A DNA stretch of 58,924 bases from Nocardia abscessus NBRC 100374 (GTDB lineage Bacteria > Actinomycetota > Actinomycetes > Mycobacteriales > Mycobacteriaceae): the NCBI RefSeq assembly GCF_000308455.1, contig NZ_BAFP01000267.1, forward strand, positions 1 through 58,924, written 5' to 3'. Of this stretch, positions 43,479 to 50,901 are shown piece after piece; position 1 is the first letter of the stretch, and every line of letters starts with the position of its first letter. The notes beneath the pieces were generated by a model, which was given only the letters and a program-made list of their open reading frames with translations, did not search any database and was not told the DNA's origin. The translations under genes were made by a program, and so were the position numbers.

Positions 43479-43494
43479 ATAACTCTGGAGTTAT
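43479..43494. promoter_or_regulatory. candidate LysR operator (ATAACTC-TG-GAGTTAT)
   Basis: A perfect 7-bp inverted repeat with a 2-bp spacer sits 2 bp before the LysR start codon at 43497, in the 125-bp gap shared with the divergent SnoaL-like gene. It is suited to autorepression. Confidence 0.55.
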
Positions 43495-43496
43495 TC

Positions 43497-44387
43497 ATGG
43501 AGCTACGCGATATCGAGATCTTCCTGACGCTGGCCGAGGAATTGCACTTCGGCCGCACCGCCGAACGCCTGCACGTGTCCCAGGCCCGCGTCAGCCAGGC
43601 CATCCGCACACAAGAACGACGCATCGGCACGGCGCTGTTCGAACGCACCAGTCGCCGGGTGCAGCTGACACCGGTCGGCCGGCGCCTGCGCGAAGATTTG
43701 CAGCAAGTCCACGACCTGCTCCAAGCCGCACTCGCCCGCGCCGAAGCCGCCGGGCTCAGCGCAGGCCAGACCCTCAAGATCGGAGTGTTCGGGCACGCCG
43801 GCCACGAACTGCGGCCCCTGTTCGAGACGTTCCGCACCCGCTATCCGGGTAGCGACGTCACGTTCGGCGAGGTCAACGGCGCCGACCCGTTCAACGCGCT
43901 CCGCAGCGGGGAACACGATGTGAACGTGCTGTGGCTACCCGTCCTCGAACCCGACCTCACCGTCGGCCCCACCGTGCTCACCGGCCGCCGCTTACTGGCG
44001 GTCGCCACCGACCATCCACTGGCCCAACGCGGCTCCGCGTCGCTGGAAGATCTCGCCGACAACCGTGTTGTCGACTTCGGTCCCGATGCCCCCGACTACT
44101 GGGTTGCGTCCATGGTCCCCACCCACACACCGCAGGGCCGTCGCATCCCACGCGGGCCGATCGCACGGACCTTCCATGAGATCCTTTCCCTGGTCGCGTC
44201 CGGGCAGTGCGTCCACCCGCTGGGCGAGCTCGCAGCCCGCTACAACAACCCCCCAGGCATCGCTTTCCTGCCCATGCCCGACGCCCCCGAAGTGCAATGG
44301 GCCCTGATCTGGCGCTCCACCGCCGACAGCGCCGCGATCCGCGCCCTGGCCCGCACCGCCGCCGACTTCGGCCCAATCCAACTCTGA
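43497..44387 (+). CDS. LysR-family transcriptional regulator
   Basis: The 296-residue protein has the LysR helix-turn-helix at about 16-36 (EELHFGRTAERLHVSQARVS, QAI), then RIGTALFERTSRRVQLTPVG, and a periplasmic-binding-fold effector domain (LKIGVFGHAGHELRPLFETF). It is divergent from the truncated SnoaL-like gene and the ECF41-partner operon, so those genes are its likely targets. The inducer is unknown. Confidence 0.9.
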   Translation: MELRDIEIFLTLAEELHFGRTAERLHVSQARVSQAIRTQERRIGTALFERTSRRVQLTPVGRRLREDLQQVHDLLQAALARAEAAGLSAGQTLKIGVFGHAGHELRPLFETFRTRYPGSDVTFGEVNGADPFNALRSGEHDVNVLWLPVLEPDLTVGPTVLTGRRLLAVATDHPLAQRGSASLEDLADNRVVDFGPDAPDYWVASMVPTHTPQGRRIPRGPIARTFHEILSLVASGQCVHPLGELAARYNNPPGIAFLPMPDAPEVQWALIWRSTADSAAIRALARTAADFGPIQL

Positions 44388-44481
44388 CTCAACAGAACCG
44401 CCATTCGACGACTCCAGTGCGTCCTTTCCTGTTCTCCTACGTCTGTCCTGGTGCCCATCCCTAACGGAGCGAGGAGTCACC

Positions 44482-44655
44482 ATGACCAACCCGAATGAGT
44501 TCGAGTCCCCGGCGACAGAGCGGACGGACGCACCACCGCAGCCTGCGGCGCCCCCGTGTTGCAGCACTGACCGGCAGTCCACGTGCTGCGATCCCAGCGA
44601 AAAGGCGGCGTGCTGCGGTCCGGTGGCGGCAGGCGGTGGGTGCGGCTGCCGGTAG
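44482..44655 (+). CDS. Cys-rich mini-protein, metallothionein-like, 57 aa
   Basis: ATG 44482 follows GGAGCGAGGAG. The C-terminal half holds nine cysteines in pairs: PPCCSTDRQSTCCDPSEKAA, then CCGPVAAGGGCGCR. The CCS-x5-CC-PS-KA-CC-GCGC layout resembles short Cys-rich peptides that occur near arsenic and metal-resistance genes or fused to ArsM in actinobacteria. It probably binds thiophilic metal. It lies upstream of a broken NDH-2-like fragment and opposite a SigZ-like sigma factor. Confidence 0.75.
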   Translation: MTNPNEFESPATERTDAPPQPAAPPCCSTDRQSTCCDPSEKAACCGPVAAGGGCGCR

Positions 44656-44837
44656 CCGTCACCTGGTGCGGTGCGAGCATCAAGCGGCTCGCACCGCACC
44701 CAGCAGCAGCGCTTTGCTCCGCTCGGATGGAATGCTGCGAGTGCTTCGCGGATCTCGACTGGAGACACGGCTCCGCGCGGCGACGTGTGCGCGAGCGCGA
44801 TGGGCGATCTGGCCGGACAAGACGGGCAGCAAGCACG

Positions 44838-45078
44838 AGAGGCACGGGCGGGTCTTCCCGCTTGTGGTCAGGTCACCGTCATCGGCGGCGGTCCGACGGG
44901 CATCGAGACAGCGGCCGATGTCGCCGCTGCCAGGCCGGAGTTGCGGGTCCGAATGATCGCATCCTCGGTGGCCGGAGACCTGTCCGCTAGGGCGTACCGG
45001 CGGCTACGCACCGGACCGGCGCGGCTGACGGTCGAGATCGTCGATGACGTGGTAACGAAGTCGCCTCGGGTGCAGGCG
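44838..45078 (+). pseudogene. internal fragment of an NDH-2-like FAD/NAD oxidoreductase
   Basis: A forward frame contains AGLPACGQVTVIGGGPTGIE, then TAADVAAARPELRVRMIA and LRTGPARLTVEIVDDVVTKS. This is the NAD-binding Rossmann segment of an NDH-2-like enzyme. The FAD-binding N-terminus and the C-terminal third are missing; flanking parts of the open frame are not family-like. It is distinct from the nearly intact enzyme at 41867-43050. Confidence 0.65.
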
Positions 45079-45137
45079 AATCGCCTCTGGCCATTACTAC
45101 CGGAACCCTTCCCCAGCCGGTGCGTGTGCGCGGTCTG

Positions 45138-45764
45138 TCAGTCCGATGTCGGTGTGTTCCCGCAGGCGCAAGTTCCGCTGCGGGGTTCGTAGTCGTGCAC
45201 GTGGCCGGTGCGGTCCTGGCTGATCTGGCAGCAGGCGTGCAATTGGGCGTGGAGGGCGGCGCGGCCGCGTTGGACGCGGGATTTCATCCCGGAGATCGAG
45301 ATACCTGCCTCATCGGCAGCGGCGGCGTGGGTGCGGGCGTCGAGGTCGACCATCCGCACCGCGGCAGCCTGCTCCGCGGGCAGCGCGGAAAGCATCGGTA
45401 CCAGGCACGTGGCGAGTTCTTTCTCCGCATCCGCGTCGGTGTCGAGTTCATCCCCGTGTGCGGAGGGGTTGTCCGGGACGGCGTCGACGGGCAGTTCGCG
45501 GCGATGGGGTGCCGACCGGTAGTAGTCGGTGATCGCGTTGCGGGTGATGGCATATATCCAGCCCAGCAGCCGGTCCTGATCGCGCAGATTGTCGAGGCTT
45601 TTGGCCATCCGCAGGAACACGATCGACAGGATGTCGTCGGCGTCTTCCGGGCGCGGGACCCGCCGGGCGATGAAGGCCCGCAGATCGCTGGAAAAGCGGC
45701 GCCACAACTGCTCGAGATCGCCATGTTGCCGCTGTGGTGTGGTCGTGGCCGCTGTCTCGCTCAT
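45138..45764 (-). CDS. SigZ-like ECF sigma factor with Cys-rich tail
   Basis: The 208-residue protein has sigma region 2 (LWRRFSSDLRAFIARRVPRP, EDADDILSIVFLRMAKSL), the -35/-10 recognition helices (LLGWIYAITRNAITDYYRS; GISISGMKSRVQRGRAALHA) and a C-terminal tail with CC, H-H and C-C (HACCQISQDRTGHVHDYEPR, then CACG). The tail is typical of SigZ-type factors and may bind zinc. No anti-sigma gene is adjacent. It converges with the Cys-rich mini-protein / NDH fragment. Confidence 0.85.
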   Translation of the reverse strand: MSETAATTTPQRQHGDLEQLWRRFSSDLRAFIARRVPRPEDADDILSIVFLRMAKSLDNLRDQDRLLGWIYAITRNAITDYYRSAPHRRELPVDAVPDNPSAHGDELDTDADAEKELATCLVPMLSALPAEQAAAVRMVDLDARTHAAAADEAGISISGMKSRVQRGRAALHAQLHACCQISQDRTGHVHDYEPRSGTCACGNTPTSD

Positions 45765-45969
45765 GATCCTGGTTCCTTCCCGTCTCCAGCATGCTCGCCC
45801 GCCGCCGCGGTGGCGAGCGTTGATGCGTCATCACCGGTACCGACGACGGTGACCGAGATCGGACGCATCCTGCGTCCAACTCCGAGGTGTCACGTCTGTA
45901 TGGGTGTCGATGTCGATGTCGGGTTCTCCGATTCGACCGATCAATGAGCGCGGTGAGGAGGTGAGAGCG

Positions 45970-46062
45970 ATGCTGACCACACATCTGTTGTCGGGTCTGA
46001 CCAGTGAAGAGGTCGATCTGATCGTGGCGGAGGAACTGCATCTGCTCGACGCCGCCGCATGA
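45970..46062 (+). CDS. possible mini-ORF, 30 aa
   Basis: ATG 45970 has a very strong ribosome-binding site (GAGGAGGTGAG) and 30 codons: MLTTHLLSGLTSEEVDLIVA, then EELHLLDAAA. The amphipathic composition is protein-like. No family recognised; it may also be the start of a lost gene. It lies in the 595-bp gap between the SigZ-like gene and the DrrB-type gene. Confidence 0.3.
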   Translation: MLTTHLLSGLTSEEVDLIVAEELHLLDAAA

Positions 46063-46183
46063 GCGCCGCCGACGCCCACGCCGGGCATATCCGCTGACAC
46101 AGCACACCAAATGAGCCTCTACCACCGCGCAAGGTAGAGGCCATCGGTGTGCCCGGCTCCGGGCGAGCAGCGCAAACACAAAG

Positions 46184-46221
46184 CCTGCCGCCGTTTCCCT
46201 GCGGGGAAAGAACGGGGCAGG
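46184..46221. other. imperfect hairpin
   Basis: CCTGCC pairs with GGCAGG and inner GTTTCCC partly with GGGGAAAGAAC. It lies 86 bp beyond the strong terminator 46307-46346 on the minus strand and may back it up. The remainder of 46063-46306 shows nothing recognisable. Confidence 0.35.
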
Positions 46222-46306
46222 TGCGTCGTCGTTCAGCGGGCGCGTGGAGGCGTCGGCGAAGGAGATCGTGCCGCATCGCACGGCCGGCCATACACACACG
46301 CAGAAT

Positions 46307-46346
46307 CCGCTCCGTCCTTCCCCTCCCGAGGAGAAGGACGGAGCGG
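46307..46346 (-). terminator. terminator hairpin of the DrrAB-type operon
   Basis: A perfect 14-bp stem (CCGCTCCGTCCTTC with GAAGGACGGAGCGG), with further CCTC/GAGG pairing inside, starts 14 bp past the DrrB-type stop codon. No T run follows, as is common in high-GC genomes. Confidence 0.75.
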
Positions 46347-46359
46347 GTGGGTCATCGAA

Positions 46360-47169
46360 TCAGCGAGCCCGTGTCGGCCGAACCAGACGAGTGAGGACGG
46401 GGATGGTGGTGACCGCGGCCCACAGTCCGAGCGCCGCTACCAGAGCGGTGGCGGTGTCCCCAGCAGTGGCGGTGCCGAGCACGTGCCCGCGCAGGGCGTC
46501 GGTGGCGTGTGCGACCGGATTCACCACGGCCATGGCTTGCATCCAGCCGGGCATGGTCTGGATCGGTGCGAACGCGCTCGAGATGAACATCAGCGGCATC
46601 ATCACCATCATTCCGGCGAACTGGACCACGTCCGGGCGGCGTAGCCGGTCGCCGATCAGCCCGAACAGGGCGCTCATCGCTCCCGCCAGCATTACCAGAA
46701 CCACGACCGCGGCCACCGCATCGACAGCGCTGCCGTGGAAGTCGAAACCCAGCAGTACGGCGGCGATCCCGAGCAGCGCGGCGCGCGCGAGGGTGAACAC
46801 AGCCTCGTTGAGGGTGCGCGCCATTCCGGGCAACGTCGCCCGCATCGGCAGGGCCGCGAAGCGGTCGTGCAGGCCGTTGGTGTGATCGATCGCGGCGGAG
46901 ACTCCTGCGTTGGTGCCGGCCATCACCGTGGCGACCGCGAGCATGGCCGGGGTGAGGAAGTCGATGTAGCTGACCCCGGCCGGGAAGCCGGGTCCGGCCG
47001 CGACGCTGCGGAACACCTGGCTGAACAGCACAAGCATCGCCATCGGCATGGTCAGCGAGAACATCAGCAGCTGCGGGACGCGGGCGCTGGTGCGCAGGTT
47101 CCGGACAGTGAGGGCGGTGAGCTGGTCGATGATCGGGGAACGCCCGATCGCGGTCATGGTGGTGGTCAT
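46360..47169 (-). CDS. DrrB-type ABC-2 permease
   Basis: The 269-residue protein has six hydrophobic segments and the ABC-2 pattern: LTVRNLRTSARVPQLLMFSL, YIDFLTPAMLAVATVMAGTN, FAALPMRATLPGMARTLNEA, PLMFISSAFAPIQTMPGWMQ. It matches DrrB/daunorubicin-type exporters. The start overlaps the ATPase stop (ATGA), so it is translationally coupled. The substrate is unknown; drugs or lipids are typical. Confidence 0.9.
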   Translation of the reverse strand: MTTTMTAIGRSPIIDQLTALTVRNLRTSARVPQLLMFSLTMPMAMLVLFSQVFRSVAAGPGFPAGVSYIDFLTPAMLAVATVMAGTNAGVSAAIDHTNGLHDRFAALPMRATLPGMARTLNEAVFTLARAALLGIAAVLLGFDFHGSAVDAVAAVVVLVMLAGAMSALFGLIGDRLRRPDVVQFAGMMVMMPLMFISSAFAPIQTMPGWMQAMAVVNPVAHATDALRGHVLGTATAGDTATALVAALGLWAAVTTIPVLTRLVRPTRAR

Positions 47170-48092
47170 CGGTGGGCTCCAGTGGTGTGGGCGAGGTGCG
47201 TGAAAACGTCGTCGAGGCTCGGGGACGTCACATCGAGATCGGTGACGTCGATGCCGCCGCGGTGCAGGTCGGCGACCAGCGCGGTCACGGTGGGGGCGTC
47301 ATCGACGGTGACCGACACCCGCACCCGGGTGCCGTCGACCCGTTCGAGGTCCGGGGTGAACGGCAGATCCGCGATCTGGTGGGCGGGGACGGTGGCGTGC
47401 AGGACCTTGCCGCCGACGATCCGTTTCAGCTCGGCGGGGGTGCCGCGGGCGGCGACCCGGCCACGGCTCAGCACCACGATGTGATCGGCGAGCCGGTCGG
47501 CTTCCTCGAGGTATTGGGTAGTGAGCACCGCGGTGGTGCCCGCGGTGGTGAGCTCCTCGACGACATTCCAAAGTCCGGCACGGGCCAGGGGGTCCAGGCC
47601 GGTGGTCGGCTCGTCGAGGAACAGCACCGACGGGTCACCGACGAGGCTGGCGGCCAGATCGACGCGGCGGCGGGAGCCGCCCGAGAGTTCCCCGACCCGC
47701 CGGGTCGCGTACTCCCCCAGCCCGAGCCGGTCGATCAGCGCGTCGGCTCGTGCGCGGGCGGTGCGGCGCAGCCCGGTCAGGCGGCCGATCAGCTCCAAAT
47801 TCTCCCTGGCGGTGAGGAACTCGTCGAGCCCGGCGTATTGACCGGTCACCCCGATCCGGCGGCGAACCTCGGTAGCATCGGCGATCACGTCCAGACCGGC
47901 GATCTGCACGCGGCCGACAGTGGGTCGCACCAGGGTGGTGAGGGCGCGGATCAGGGTGGTCTTGCCGGCGCCGTTGTGGCCGAGCACTCCCAGCGTCGCC
48001 CCAGCAGCAACTTCCAGGTCGACACCGTCGAGCGCCCAGGTCCTGCCGTAGGCGACGTGCAGATCCTCGACCACCACGGGCGGGGCGGTCAT
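47166..48092 (-). CDS. DrrA-type ABC transporter ATPase
   Basis: The 308-residue protein has Walker A GHNGAGKTT, the Q-loop VTGQYAGLDEFLTARENLEL, the signature LSGGSRRRVDLAASLVG, Walker B SVLFLDEPTTGLDP and the switch segment LTTQYLEEADRLADHIVVLS, followed by the DrrA C-terminal domain. It pairs with the DrrB-type permease. Its ATG overlaps the stop of a 17-codon leader ORF that has a better ribosome-binding site than the ATPase itself. Confidence 0.92.
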   Translation of the reverse strand: MTAPPVVVEDLHVAYGRTWALDGVDLEVAAGATLGVLGHNGAGKTTLIRALTTLVRPTVGRVQIAGLDVIADATEVRRRIGVTGQYAGLDEFLTARENLELIGRLTGLRRTARARADALIDRLGLGEYATRRVGELSGGSRRRVDLAASLVGDPSVLFLDEPTTGLDPLARAGLWNVVEELTTAGTTAVLTTQYLEEADRLADHIVVLSRGRVAARGTPAELKRIVGGKVLHATVPAHQIADLPFTPDLERVDGTRVRVSVTVDDAPTVTALVADLHRGGIDVTDLDVTSPSLDDVFTHLAHTTGAHR

Positions 48093-48142
48093 CGCACACC
48101 CCCGACGCGGTCAGCGAGGTCGTTGAACAGGTGAATGGTCAT
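48089..48142 (-). CDS. 17-aa leader ORF coupled to the DrrA-type gene
   Basis: ATG 48142 follows the strong ribosome-binding site GAGAGGAACC and encodes MTIHLFNDLADRVGGVR. Its TGA overlaps the ATPase start (ATGA). The ATPase has no obvious ribosome-binding site of its own, so its translation may depend on this leader. The peptide has no stalling motif that I recognise; it could also be the stub of a lost gene. Confidence 0.45.
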   Translation of the reverse strand: MTIHLFNDLADRVGGVR

Positions 48143-48201
48143 CGAAAGGTTCCTCTCGGAAGAAGGTGCGTTCCCACCCGAGTGGATGGGAGTCCGCTTC
48201 C

Positions 48202-48534
48202 TCAGACGAACCAGCCGCGAGATGGACGCACCGGCCGGCGGTCGCGGTCAGGCCGATCACACACGGGCGAGCCAGGCCACCGGCTGCCCGGCGTCGCGGC
48301 CCAACCCCGCGCAGGAAAAACGACGACAGCGACCGCCGCTGCAAACCCAGGTAGCCAAACCATCGAGGGGCGAACGGCAGGACGGTCGACGACGGTGTAG
48401 GGGGCGGAGCCGGCTCGGGGCTTGGGTTGCCTCGTCAGCCCGTCTGACAGCACGGGATTGTGCTCGTCCAGGTCGTCAAACGTGTGTATGGGCAGGGGCG
48501 AGAAGTGTGCTGCGCGTAAGGCACTCGTCACCAC
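48202..48534 (-). CDS. hypothetical protein with one transmembrane segment, 110 aa
   Basis: GTG 48534 has AAGAGG about eleven bases upstream and opens 110 codons. The N-terminal half is balanced (HTFDDLDEHNPVLSDGLTRQ), followed by a hydrophobic stretch SMVWLPGFAAAVAVVVFPAR and a Pro/Arg-rich end. No family is recognised. It fills most of the gap between the DrrAB leader and the NDH-2-like gene. It may be real or a shadow frame. Confidence 0.3.
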   Translation of the reverse strand: MVTSALRAAHFSPLPIHTFDDLDEHNPVLSDGLTRQPKPRAGSAPYTVVDRPAVRPSMVWLPGFAAAVAVVVFPARGWAATPGSRWPGSPVCDRPDRDRRPVRPSRGWFV

Positions 48535-48598
48535 CGAGATCGTTGCCTCTTCTGTCGGATCATGTACCCACCAGCGCGACTGGTAGTCGATGGGCCGA

Positions 48599-49849
48599 CT
48601 AGTGTCCGTGCTCGGGCGCGGACTGCAGTTCGGGCGCGGCGGCGGCCAGCAATGCGTCGCGATCGCGGCTCAACGGAGGATAGATACGCCGGGTGTTGAT
48701 GGCACGCTTGGTGTCTTTGGCCACCTCGCCACACGCGACCACGTCGCGGTCCCATCCCTCGGTATACACCGCACCTGCCGGTCCCAGATCGAGAACCGTT
48801 ACATACCAAGGGATTCGCAACGGCTTCACGGGCTTGCCCAGAAGATCGCCGATGACGTTGTATCCGGCCCATCGGCCCATCGGGCGGCTGTGCTGGCAGG
48901 ACATCACCGACATGTGCTCGTCGTCCATTTTTGCGGCGGCGACGTCACCGGCGGCGAATACCCCGGGCACACCACAGACTCGCAGATATTCATCGACGGG
49001 GAGTCGACCCAGCCGGTCACGGTCGACTCCGAAGTCTACGGTCAGCGGGTTGGCCCGCATGCCGGCGCACCAGACGACGGTGGCGGCGGTCACCACTTCA
49101 CCCGAGGAGAGCGTCACGCCGCGTTCATCGATGGCGACGACCCCGACGCCCAACCTGGTCTCGATCCCGATGTCGGCCAGCGCCGCCTCGATGACCGGTC
49201 GCGCCGACGCGCCCATGTCCGAGCCGACGAACGGGTTGCGGTCGACCAGGATGACCCGCGGTGCGGCGGCGCGCGTGGCAAAGGCGTCTGCGAGCATCGC
49301 GGGCAGCTCGGTCGCCTCTTCGATTCCCGTCAAACCCGCTCCGACGACGACTACTGTCGCGGCCGCCGGATCAGCGGGGCCCTCGGCAAGTCGGCGCAGG
49401 TGGGCTTGCAGTCTGGTCGCTGCGTCATGGGTGTCGATGTCGAAACCGAACTCCCGCAGTCCCGGGATATCGGGCTTGACCACCTGGCTGCCCAACGCGA
49501 GCACCAGTCGGTCGTAGCCATGAACGCCCGCGGTGGTTTCCACGACCCGCGCCACAGCATCGATCGCCGTCACTTCGCCGATGATGTGCTCGATTCCGAC
49601 CGGATCGAGAAGAGCGCTGAGCGGGATGCGGGATGTGCTCAGATCGGTCTCGTAGTCGCGCACGCGGATGTCGTGGTACGGCGTGGAACTGATCATCGTG
49701 ACATCGACGGTTCCGGCCGCCACACCGAGTTCATCGAGCCTCCGGGCCGCAGCGAGCGCCGCCCACAGACCCGCGAACCCGGACCCGAGAACCACGACAC
49801 GCGAAGGATCGGTCACTGCAGCGCGCTGCACATCGTCATTCTGGACCAC
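48599..49849 (-). CDS. NDH-2-like NAD(P)/FAD-dependent oxidoreductase
   Basis: The 416-residue protein starts at GTG 49849 or slightly downstream. It has the FAD motif RVVVLGSGFAGLWAALAAAR, the NAD motif TVVVVGAGLTGIEEATELPA and VPGVFAAGDVAAAKMDDEHM before the C-terminal FAD contact. Two-dinucleotide-binding layout and length fit type II NADH dehydrogenases and relatives. C-terminal membrane-binding helices are not evident. It is a single gene, divergent from nothing obvious, and downstream of the TetR at 49995 on the same strand. Confidence 0.85.
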   Translation of the reverse strand: MVQNDDVQRAAVTDPSRVVVLGSGFAGLWAALAAARRLDELGVAAGTVDVTMISSTPYHDIRVRDYETDLSTSRIPLSALLDPVGIEHIIGEVTAIDAVARVVETTAGVHGYDRLVLALGSQVVKPDIPGLREFGFDIDTHDAATRLQAHLRRLAEGPADPAAATVVVVGAGLTGIEEATELPAMLADAFATRAAAPRVILVDRNPFVGSDMGASARPVIEAALADIGIETRLGVGVVAIDERGVTLSSGEVVTAATVVWCAGMRANPLTVDFGVDRDRLGRLPVDEYLRVCGVPGVFAAGDVAAAKMDDEHMSVMSCQHSRPMGRWAGYNVIGDLLGKPVKPLRIPWYVTVLDLGPAGAVYTEGWDRDVVACGEVAKDTKRAINTRRIYPPLSRDRDALLAAAAPELQSAPEHGH

Positions 49850-49994
49850 GGTCGGCAGGACGGGGTCGATTTTGCGGTTGCCGGGCGGCGAACAGTTTCC
49901 GTTCGAGGCGGGTTTTCGATGCGGTGGTCGCCTGACCGGCCGACGCTGTACTCGTGGCAGATCACGCCCTGGCCTGGCCGAGACGTAGCGGTGT

Positions 49995-50621
49995 TCAGGG
50001 ATTTTCGTAGTCGGCGGACGGCCAGATGCCGCGTAGTGGGCGCATGCCGTCCTCGACGTAGTCGGCGAGGGGGCGGTTGCCGCCGTCGAGGTACCACTGT
50101 TCGAGTGCGGCGAAGTAGCCGAAGACCAGGGCGTTGGTGGCCACGCGAGCCTGTGTTTCGTTCAGCTGTCCGGTTGACGCGATCAGTGGTGCGAGCCGCT
50201 GGCTCGTGCGGTCGGCCGAGGCGCAGGCGGCCATACGCACCGATGGCTCGGTGAAGTGGTATCGGACCCTGCGCCACGGGTCTCTGTCGGCCGGAGCGCT
50301 TTCGTCTGCACCCTGGGGATCGGCGGTGTGCGCCGGTGTGGATTCGTCGGCGCGGACGGAGCGGATCAGGCTGCCGATGGGATCGTGGGGGTCCACGATC
50401 TCTTCGATTTCTTCCGCGTTCATGGTGTCGAACTCGTCGGCGACGATGATCCCTTCCTTCGTGCCGAAGAGGCGGTAGACCGTCGACGGCGAGACCTCGG
50501 CCGCGGCCGCGATCTCCTCGATGGTGACGGCGCCGAACCCCTTCGCATCGAACAGGTCGAGGGCGCGTTCCTGGATGGTGTGCATGGCCTTGAGCCGCCA
50601 GCGCTCGCGAAGTCCGGTCAT
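49995..50621 (-). CDS. TetR/AcrR-family transcriptional regulator
   Basis: The 208-residue protein has the N-terminal helix-turn-helix at about 31-52 (AVTIEEIAAAAEVSPSTVYR, then LFGTKEGIIVADEFD). The central part is acidic and variable; the C-terminal domain (ARVATNALVFGYFAALEQWY) is helical. It is divergent from a two-gene ABC exporter, with two 19-bp operators in between, so it very likely represses that exporter and itself. Confidence 0.9.
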   Translation of the reverse strand: MTGLRERWRLKAMHTIQERALDLFDAKGFGAVTIEEIAAAAEVSPSTVYRLFGTKEGIIVADEFDTMNAEEIEEIVDPHDPIGSLIRSVRADESTPAHTADPQGADESAPADRDPWRRVRYHFTEPSVRMAACASADRTSQRLAPLIASTGQLNETQARVATNALVFGYFAALEQWYLDGGNRPLADYVEDGMRPLRGIWPSADYENP

Positions 50622-50633
50622 GGGTCCAGATTA

Positions 50634-50652
50634 TCAGGAAGTCACTTCCTGA
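50634..50652. promoter_or_regulatory. TetR operator A (TCAGGAAGT-C-ACTTCCTGA)
   Basis: A perfect 9-bp inverted repeat around one base starts 13 bp upstream of the TetR start codon. It shares the core AGTCACTT with operator B. Confidence 0.75.
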
Positions 50653-50696
50653 AGGATGCTACTGCCGTTTAGACATTGACTGTCTGTAACGAGTCT

Positions 50697-50715
50697 TCTA
50701 GAGTCACTTTCTAGA
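50697..50715. promoter_or_regulatory. TetR operator B (TCTAGAGT-C-ACTTTCTAGA)
   Basis: A near-perfect dyad of the same 19-bp length and the same AGTCACTT core, 63 bp from operator A, toward the ABC exporter at 50902. A loose third GTGACTTTC half-site follows at about 50720. Confidence 0.65.
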
Positions 50716-50901
50716 GATAGTGACTTTCTCAAACGGGGTTGCGTGGCTCACGGGCTCGACGGCGCTCTGGCGCCTCCCCGTCTGGGTCCGGCCCCCGATC
50801 CACCCGACCGAACTCTCCGGAAGGACTCGCGGCATGCGAGCTGACAACCACGGCCGTCTTGGCAGACCACATCGAGCTCAGCTGTCCGAGGCGGGACCGC
50901 G

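Noticed and set aside
48590..50254. Plus-strand open frame of 554 codons
   Set aside because: It runs antisense to the NDH-2-like gene and into the TetR gene; composition (His/Arg/Asp-rich) is typical of shadow frames in high-GC DNA.
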